The notes beneath the pieces were generated by a model. That model had not been told where the DNA came from, made no database searches, and saw only the letters and a program-made list of their open reading frames with translations. Below are positions 58,926 through 64,000 of a DNA stretch of 64,000 nucleotides, one piece after another. The position numbers were made by a program, and so were the translations under genes. This DNA is from HK1 sp965202875 (lineage in GTDB: Bacteria > Pseudomonadota > Gammaproteobacteria > HK1), in contig OZ241870.1 of the NCBI GenBank assembly GCA_965202875.1, positions 4,960,001 to 5,024,000 of the forward strand, in the 5' to 3' direction. Each line of letters starts with the position of its first letter. Position 1 is the stretch's first letter.

Positions 58926-59834
58926 CTACACGGGCGTTCGGGACGGGGGCAGCCGGAGCCGGACCATGGTGCCGTGGCGGGGGTACGGAGTGATCTCCAT
59001 CTCTCCGTCCTGTCCTTCGATCAGCCCCCGGGCGACGGCCAGGGCCAGACTGCGGCGTTCGCCCGATCCCGCGCCTTCGGGTCCGTGGTCCAGGCAGGTC
59101 AGGTGGACACCGTCGTCCTCCTGCACCAGGGTCAACGTCACGTACCCTTCCCCACCGGGGTGGAGGCGCGCACCCTCCAGAGCGTGCTTCACGATCAGGT
59201 CCGCCGCGGTCTCCAGAGCCCGCGGGTTGCCTCGGGCCACGGCTCCCGGCACCAGCGTCGCGTCGACCCGTCTCCGATCCTCTCCGGGCAGCGCGCCCAG
59301 TTGCTTCTCGAGCAGTGCCCTCAGGTCGACCCGGCCCAGGGGCCCGCGCGGCGACGGCGCAGCCGGGAGCCGGTCCACCTCCCTCAGCAGCGTGTGCACC
59401 GCCCAGCGTGCGCCTGCCATCCGACCGGCCGCGGCCGCCCAGGCGGTATCCCGATGCCCTTCGCCGTCCGCGTCCCTCCGAAGGCGCTCCGCCTGCTCCG
59501 CGGCGGCGGTGGCGGCCCGGATCTCCTGCTCGACTTCCCGCAGCCGATCCAGCATCGCTTCCCGGGTCGCCCGGTGAACGAACTCCGAACCGTCCGGTGG
59601 CGACGGCGGTGAGGCTTCTTCGGCTTCCCGGTCCCGGAGACGAAGCTCTTTGCCACCGCTTCCCGGCACTCCGTCCCCGGGTGCTCCGGTCCGGGCCCGG
59701 ACAGCCGCCGCCGTCTCCACTTCGGGCTCCGCCGCCCTTGCCCGAGCCTGCGCCTGCGGGCTTCTCACAGACGACCAGGGTGGCCCGGTAGAACAGGGCG
59801 AGCCCCAGCGACACCCAGAAGCCATAGACATCAT
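58926..59834 (-). pseudogene. Sensor/ATPase of the Tad region, truncated and frameshifted near the IS110-family element
   Basis: The C-terminal part has a coiled coil (REAMLDRLREVEQEIRAATA) and a degenerate HATPase-like domain (VHLTCLDHGPEGAGSGERRS, LALAVARGLIEGQDGEMEIT). The N-terminus VYGFWVSLGLALFYRATLVV, a membrane helix, is in another frame at 59760-59835 and is cut where the insertion element begins. The N-box asparagine is not evident. Most likely a former membrane sensor kinase disabled by the insertion. Confidence 0.5.
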
Positions 59835-59922
59835 GAATTGACCTGCCCTGGCCTCGACACACGTGGGTTATGTTTCGGGGTCGGGAACCTTCGACACAGA
59901 GCCACCACGAGGAGGGCAGGTC

Positions 59923-61052
59923 ATGAACGAGTGTAGCGCATACGTCGGACTGGACGTTCACAAGGACACGATTGCGGTGGCGGTGGCGCTGCCGGGACGT
60001 GAGGAGCCGGTGTACCGGGGTGAGATCAAGAACCAGCGCAAGTCGCTGCTGCGGCTGATTCGGGCACTGAGTCCGAACGGTGAGTTGGTGAGCTTCTGCT
60101 ACGAAGCCGGTGCGTGTGGGTACGGGGTGTATCGGGAGATTGTCGAGACGGGGCACCGGTGCGAGGGGGTGGCGCCGAGCCTGATCCCGCGTCGTTGGGG
60201 GGGCGGGTGAAGACGGACCGGCGCGATGCGCTGATGCTGGCGCGGCTGCACCGGGCGGGGGAGCTGAGGGCGGTGTGGGTGCCGGACGAGGAGCAGGAGG
60301 CGATGCGTGACCTGACGCGGGCGCGCGAGGACCTGAAGGGGCTCGAGCTGAAGGCGCGTCAGCGCTTGGGTGCGTTCTTGCTGCGTCACGGACGGGTGTA
60401 CCGGGAAGGCAGGAGCCGGTGGACGGCGAAGCACTTTCGGTGGTTGGAGGAGCAGAAGTTCGCCCATCCGGTGCAGCAGGTGGTGTTTCAGGAGTACGTG
60501 GACACGGTGTTGGAGGCTCGGCGCCGGGTGGTGGGGCTGGAGGAGCAGATGCGGGCGAGTCTGGGGGAGTGGTCGTTGCGCCCGGTGGTGGAGGGGTTGA
60601 TGGCGTTGCGCGGGGTGGAGCGGGTGACGGCGATGACGGTGCTGGCCGAGGTGGGGGACCTGACGCGCTTTGACTCGCCGAGGGAGTGGATGGGCTTTCT
60701 GGGGCTGGTGCCGAGCGAGCACTCCTCGGGCGGGCGCCGGCGCCGAGGAGGCATCACCAAAACGGGCAACGGGCATGTGCGCCGGGTGCTGGTGGAGGCG
60801 GCATGGAGCAATCGGTTCCCCGCGCGCAAGACCGCGCATCCGAGGCGCAAGGCGCAAGCGGCGCCGCCCGCGGTGCAGGCCATCGCCTGGGCGGCGCAGA
60901 AGCGACTGTGCGCCCGGTACTGGCACCTGTACCACGCGGGCAAGGCGAAGTGCCAGATCACGACCGCAGTGGCCCGCGAGCTGGTGGGGTTCCTCTGGGC
61001 CATCGCCTGCGAGGTGATGGGCCGGCCTCACACCACGCGCGCATTGGGCTGA
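59923..61052 (+). pseudogene. IS110-family transposase with a frameshift in a G-run
   Basis: Frame 1 from ATG 59923: CSAYVGLDVHKDTIAVAVAL (first D), SFCYEAGACGYGVYREI (E), SLIPRR. At GGGGGGG (60196-60202) the frame changes and continues VKTDRRDALMLARLHRAGEL (last two D of the DEDD site), ALRGVERVTAMTVLAEVGDL, and the serine block LVPSEHSSGGRRRRGGITKT with GNGHVRRVLVEAAW. All parts of DEDD recombinase and Tnp20 domains are present, so restoring one base would give an intact enzyme of about 375 residues. Either a recent inactivation or a homopolymer error. Confidence 0.8.
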
Positions 61053-61340
61053 GCGATGAGCCGGGGCATCGTTGCGCCGTGTGTTCACAGAGCGTCAGGG
61101 GATCGAGTGCAGTGTGTTGGAGTCAGAGCGTGGCAGGCCGGTGAGGAGAATCCTCGAAGGGACTACGAGAGGTCCGCTCCCAGCAGACCGACCCACGCGA
61201 ATAGACCGAGGCCGCTCCGCGACGAAGTGAAGTCAGGTGGTAGCCAACCCACGGATATCAGAGGGACCCACCGTCGCGAATTGCCGGCCGCGCCCTGACC
61301 CCAACCCATTGAGGGAAGCGACTTCGAGAAACGATACGGC
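61053..61340 (+). other. Non-coding tail of the IS110-family element, possible bridge-RNA region
   Basis: 288 bases with no gene. In the IS1111 branch of IS110 elements the guide (bridge) RNA lies downstream of the transposase. Complementary blocks such as CCACCGTCGCGAATTGCC and GACCGACCCACGCGAATAG invite folding. The element's right boundary was not determined. The RNA is inferred from the family, not from a recognised structure. Confidence 0.3.
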
Positions 61341-61374
61341 AACTTGACGGGTCAATTCATATCAGTCTACGAGT

Positions 61375-62212
61375 TCGTGCGCCGTGCGCTGGTGCGGTTG
61401 GACTACGGGCGGCTCGGCAGGCAAGCAAGTCGGACAAGGGGCTGGTCAGGCGCTCTCTGGCGAAGGTGACGGGGCTGTCGAACGTCCATTTGTACAATCT
61501 GCGCCGGTCGGTGACCTGCCGGGGCCGGCGCATCGTGGTGGACAACACCCGAGCCACCCCTGTGGCCATCGGCGAGCGGCGCAAGCCCCGAGCGCAGGGC
61601 CAGCCCGGCTATGTGCGTGTCGATACCGCTCACCAGGGCGACCCCGACGGCGTCAAGGGAGGCTGCTCCATCCACCTCGTCGATGACGTGACCCAGTTCC
61701 AGTTCGTGGGCTGTGTCGAAGTCATCTCCGAGCGCTTCCCGTTGCCGGCGCCCGAAGGGCTCATCGAGGCGTTTCCCTTTGCGATTCAGGGCATTTACGC
61801 CGACAACGGCTCCGAATACACCAACCACCGTGTCGTCGCCCTGCTCAACAAGCTGCGCATCGGGGAGCTTCACCAAGTCCCGCCCCCGCCACTGCAACGA
61901 CAACGCCCCCCGGTCAAGCCGGGGGCAGGCTCTCTCCCTTCCTCGACGACCACCGCCCCGCCTGTTCCCCACCGACACCCCCAATGACAAGGGACGGGTC
62001 ACGAAGCGCTACCGCGACTGCGACGTGATGTCCCCGCAACGACCAAGCTCAAGTCCTTCGACCACGCCGAGCGCTTCCTCAAGCCCGGTGTCACCTTCGA
62101 GCAGCTCGACGCCACCGCCCACGCCGTCAGCGACTTCGACGCCGCCCACGCGATCAACGACGCCCGCGACGCGCTGTTCCGCGCCATCGGGTACGCCTGG
62201 AACGCCGCCTGA
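61375..62212 (+). pseudogene. Integrase-core (IS481/ISNCY-like) transposase, decayed
   Basis: Blocks in order: GLSNVHLYNLRRSVTCRGR, TPVAIGERRKPRAQGQPGYV, RVDTAHQGDPDGVKGG, VDDVTQFQFVGCVEVISERF, FAIQGIYADNGSEYTNHRVV with D and E of the integrase DDE core. After frameshifts near 61870 and 62040: FTKSRPRHCNDNAP and KSFDHAERFLKPGVTFEQLD to a stop at 62210. A CCCCCGGTCAAGCCGGGGG palindrome (61911-61929) interrupts the last third. Inactive. Confidence 0.7.
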
Positions 62213-62659
62213 TTTCTCCGCCCCGCCTCAACGACAGGCATGCAACCCCACCGCCCGACCTGACCCGGGCGGTGGCCCCCTCTGTGGACGCTCCACTCTC
62301 ACCGCTCCATCGGCTCGCCTGTCCCATCGACCCCGCCTCACCCTTCAGCCACAGGACCACTCCGGGCTTGTGCAGGTCCTTCGTTCCCTTCAACATCCCC
62401 CTTCCATTCACACACTTCCCAACTCCGCCTACCGCTCCCTCTCCCTCTCTCCCTTCAGGACCATCTTCGTATTGGAAAAGGCTGGATTTCGCAAGGCCCC
62501 GGCAATTCCCGCCAAGCGCGAGGACATCCGAAGATCCGTCATCATCAGGCGCTCAGGGCATCGAAACCGGGGCGATCTCGCGAGATGACATCGGGTGTCG
62601 GAGCGTTGGCGGGCACCGTTGCATGAGGCCGGGAAGGTTCGCGGCCGGGAGGAGCCGGG
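62213..62659. other. 447 bases without a gene
   Basis: C-rich plus strand with no recognisable frame. A perfect 10-bp hairpin CCACCGCCCG-N8-CGGGCGGTGG at 62248-62275 has no U-tract. Probably the outer end of the transposase remnant's element and intergenic DNA. Confidence 0.4.
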
Positions 62660-63829
62660 TCATACCCGATTGCCGCCGAACGACTGGTTGAACGGCATCG
62701 CGGAGGAAATGCGGTCGTGGCTGAATCGACGATAGTCGTCTCGAACCGTCCCGTCGACGATCCAGTCCACCAGCTCCCGGGCGAAGATCGGCCCGGTCTT
62801 GAATGCGTGGCCGCTCCCGCCGCAGGCATCGAAATAGCCGTCGATCCCCGTTCGGGGTCCCATGAACGGGATCCAGTCGGGCGTCACATCGTAAAGAGCC
62901 GCATACCCATGCAGCAGCCTGGAGCCGTCGAGGGAGGGGATCCGCCTGCACCAGCGCCGGTAGACGTCGACCACGAAGTCGTTGTCGCAGGTCTCCTTGA
63001 AGTTGTAGCGGTCCACGTCGACATAGGGTTTCGGGAAGCCGCGGCCGAAGAGCCATCGGCCTTCGCCCATCGGGCGCATGTAGACTGCCTCGACCGCATT
63101 CGCCACCGGTGTTTGCGGAAGGGGCCGGCCGCCCCGCACCTCCCAGACGGAATCCTGCTCGCGAACCGCCCGCAACGGCAGATCGAGACCGACGCTCTCC
63201 GCCAGTGGCCTGGCCCAGGGTCCTGCCGCATTGACGACCGCGCCGGCGCGGAGCGCCCCTTCGTCCACGAGCACCCCGGTCACCCGGCCGCCTTCGCCCG
63301 TCAGTGCACGGACCGGAGTACGGGGCCGGAACTCCCCGCCGGCATTGACGAACGTGTCGACGAAGGCTTCGGTGGTCCGGACGGGGTCCGCGTAGCCGCT
63401 GTTCCTTTCGAATACGATCGCGCCGACCCCCTCGGTCTCGACCCACGGGAACCGCTGTTGCCACTCGCTCTCGGGCACGAGCTCCGTGTCGATGCCCAGC
63501 GCCCGATGCATCGCCACCTTCTCCTCCGCGATGCCCACCCACTCGGGCGGGATGAGCTGAGTGAACCCGGTGGCATGGAATCCGCCGTCGCTGCCCACTT
63601 CGTCCTCGAGATCGTGGAACAACCGGACGGCTTCGCGGGCCAACCGGGCCATCACCGGAATCGTGTAGAACGATCGCACGATGGCCGCGCTCCTGCCCGT
63701 TCCTCCCGATGCGATACCCCCCCGATCGACGAGGAGAACCTTGTCCACCCCCTTCTTCTTCAGGAAGTGCGCGGTACTGGCCCCGACGATACCCGCTCCG
63801 ACGACGATGACGTCATGGTGGTTGGCCAT
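62660..63829 (-). CDS. FAD-dependent amino-acid/sarcosine-type oxidoreductase (DAO family)
   Basis: 389 residues. Dinucleotide motif HHDVIVVGAGIVGASTAHFL, VLLVDRGGIASGGTGRSAAI, AGAVVNAAGPWARPLAESVG and the C-terminal GPRTGIDGYFDACGGSGHAF then KTGPIFARELVDWIVDG. It resembles the beta subunits of sarcosine or dimethylglycine oxidase and other DAO enzymes; the partner subunit is not adjacent. Start 63829 follows GGAAGGATCGGG and precedes the FAD motif directly; the frame is open to the end of the window. With the carnitine-type genes it could feed N-methyl compound catabolism, which is inference. Confidence 0.85.
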   Translation of the reverse strand: MANHHDVIVVGAGIVGASTAHFLKKKGVDKVLLVDRGGIASGGTGRSAAIVRSFYTIPVMARLAREAVRLFHDLEDEVGSDGGFHATGFTQLIPPEWVGIAEEKVAMHRALGIDTELVPESEWQQRFPWVETEGVGAIVFERNSGYADPVRTTEAFVDTFVNAGGEFRPRTPVRALTGEGGRVTGVLVDEGALRAGAVVNAAGPWARPLAESVGLDLPLRAVREQDSVWEVRGGRPLPQTPVANAVEAVYMRPMGEGRWLFGRGFPKPYVDVDRYNFKETCDNDFVVDVYRRWCRRIPSLDGSRLLHGYAALYDVTPDWIPFMGPRTGIDGYFDACGGSGHAFKTGPIFARELVDWIVDGTVRDDYRRFSHDRISSAMPFNQSFGGNRV

Positions 63830-64000
63830 CCCGATCCTTCCCCGTCTGTTCGCGAACCGTCCGACGGGAGTCTGCGCCGCCCGTGCAATCGCGTCAATCA
63901 AGGCGCCTTCGGGCGATGCCGACTCGCGGCCGGTTGCGGGCACCCGTCCGGCATGGCGGGCGGGAAAGACATCCACGATTTGCACGCGGATCCCGTCCGC

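Noticed and set aside
62248..62275. Perfect 10-bp hairpin as an intrinsic terminator
   Set aside because: No T-run on either side and no gene ending close by.

Overview
The window is GC-rich DNA from a proteobacterium with sulfur-oxidation genes: soxB, a YeeE-type sulfur transporter and a rhodanese. Other content includes CoxLMS-type molybdenum hydroxylase genes, a Tad/Flp pilus fragment and an orphan cofD. A sulfur-oxidising gammaproteobacterium is my best guess, but I saw no rRNA, tRNA or core marker that would fix the taxonomy. Intact metabolic genes alternate with dense stretches of broken genes, insertion sequences and palindromic repeats, as in a genome undergoing repeat-driven decay.

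1-2830 holds a FitAB-type toxin-antitoxin pair cut by the window edge, then a graveyard: a frameshifted DrmB (DISARM) remnant, an IS1380-type transposase tail, an Rpn-type nuclease remnant and a reverse-transcriptase fragment. 2841-9288 is the sulfur block: a secreted DUF302 protein, a methionine-rich secreted protein, the YeeE transporter, a secreted protein made of twelve nonapeptide repeats, soxB and a rhodanese. A perfect ATATTC-N8-GAATAT operator lies between the divergent repeat-protein gene and soxB. 9374-12800 is an NtrC-family regulator with its sensor kinase.

13255-20776 carries a 28-residue membrane peptide divergent from a LysR gene, a secreted protein, a D-2-hydroxyacid dehydrogenase, cofD, an amidohydrolase, an SDR gene broken by a 74-bp duplication, and an MFS stub. 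21025-27767 contains three copies of a 154-bp inverted-repeat element (MITE). Two inverted copies have recombined and turned round about 3 kb, splitting an alpha/beta-hydrolase gene whose halves can be rejoined in frame across a 7-bp target duplication. CoxD/CoxE-like genes and a carnitine-3-dehydrogenase-like gene follow. 28928-30972 is an AT-richer, translationally coupled pair: an OLD/ABC-type ATPase and a small protein with a PD-(D/E)XK-like motif. It is the best candidate for an undescribed defence system.

31245-41015 has more remnants (Uma2, transposase, restriction-like), a DegP-type protease, an ArsI-like VOC protein, a PhnD-like protein, a cupin, an AhpD-family protein between inverted repeats, a thioredoxin, and a CoA-ligase/thioesterase pair. 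41165-45485 is a three-gene molybdenum hydroxylase operon whose large subunit is fused to a CoxG domain. 45611-54954 carries a GNAT/FemAB-like gene, trxB, an orphan nuoF, an intact IS4-family element, an amidohydrolase and an acyl-CoA dehydrogenase. 55107-59834 is a Tad pilus fragment (cpaA, cpaB, TPR/SPOR protein, damaged sensor) ended by an IS110-family element and a decayed integrase-type transposase. The window closes with a FAD-dependent oxidoreductase. Substrate suggestions for the catabolic genes are inference from family membership.
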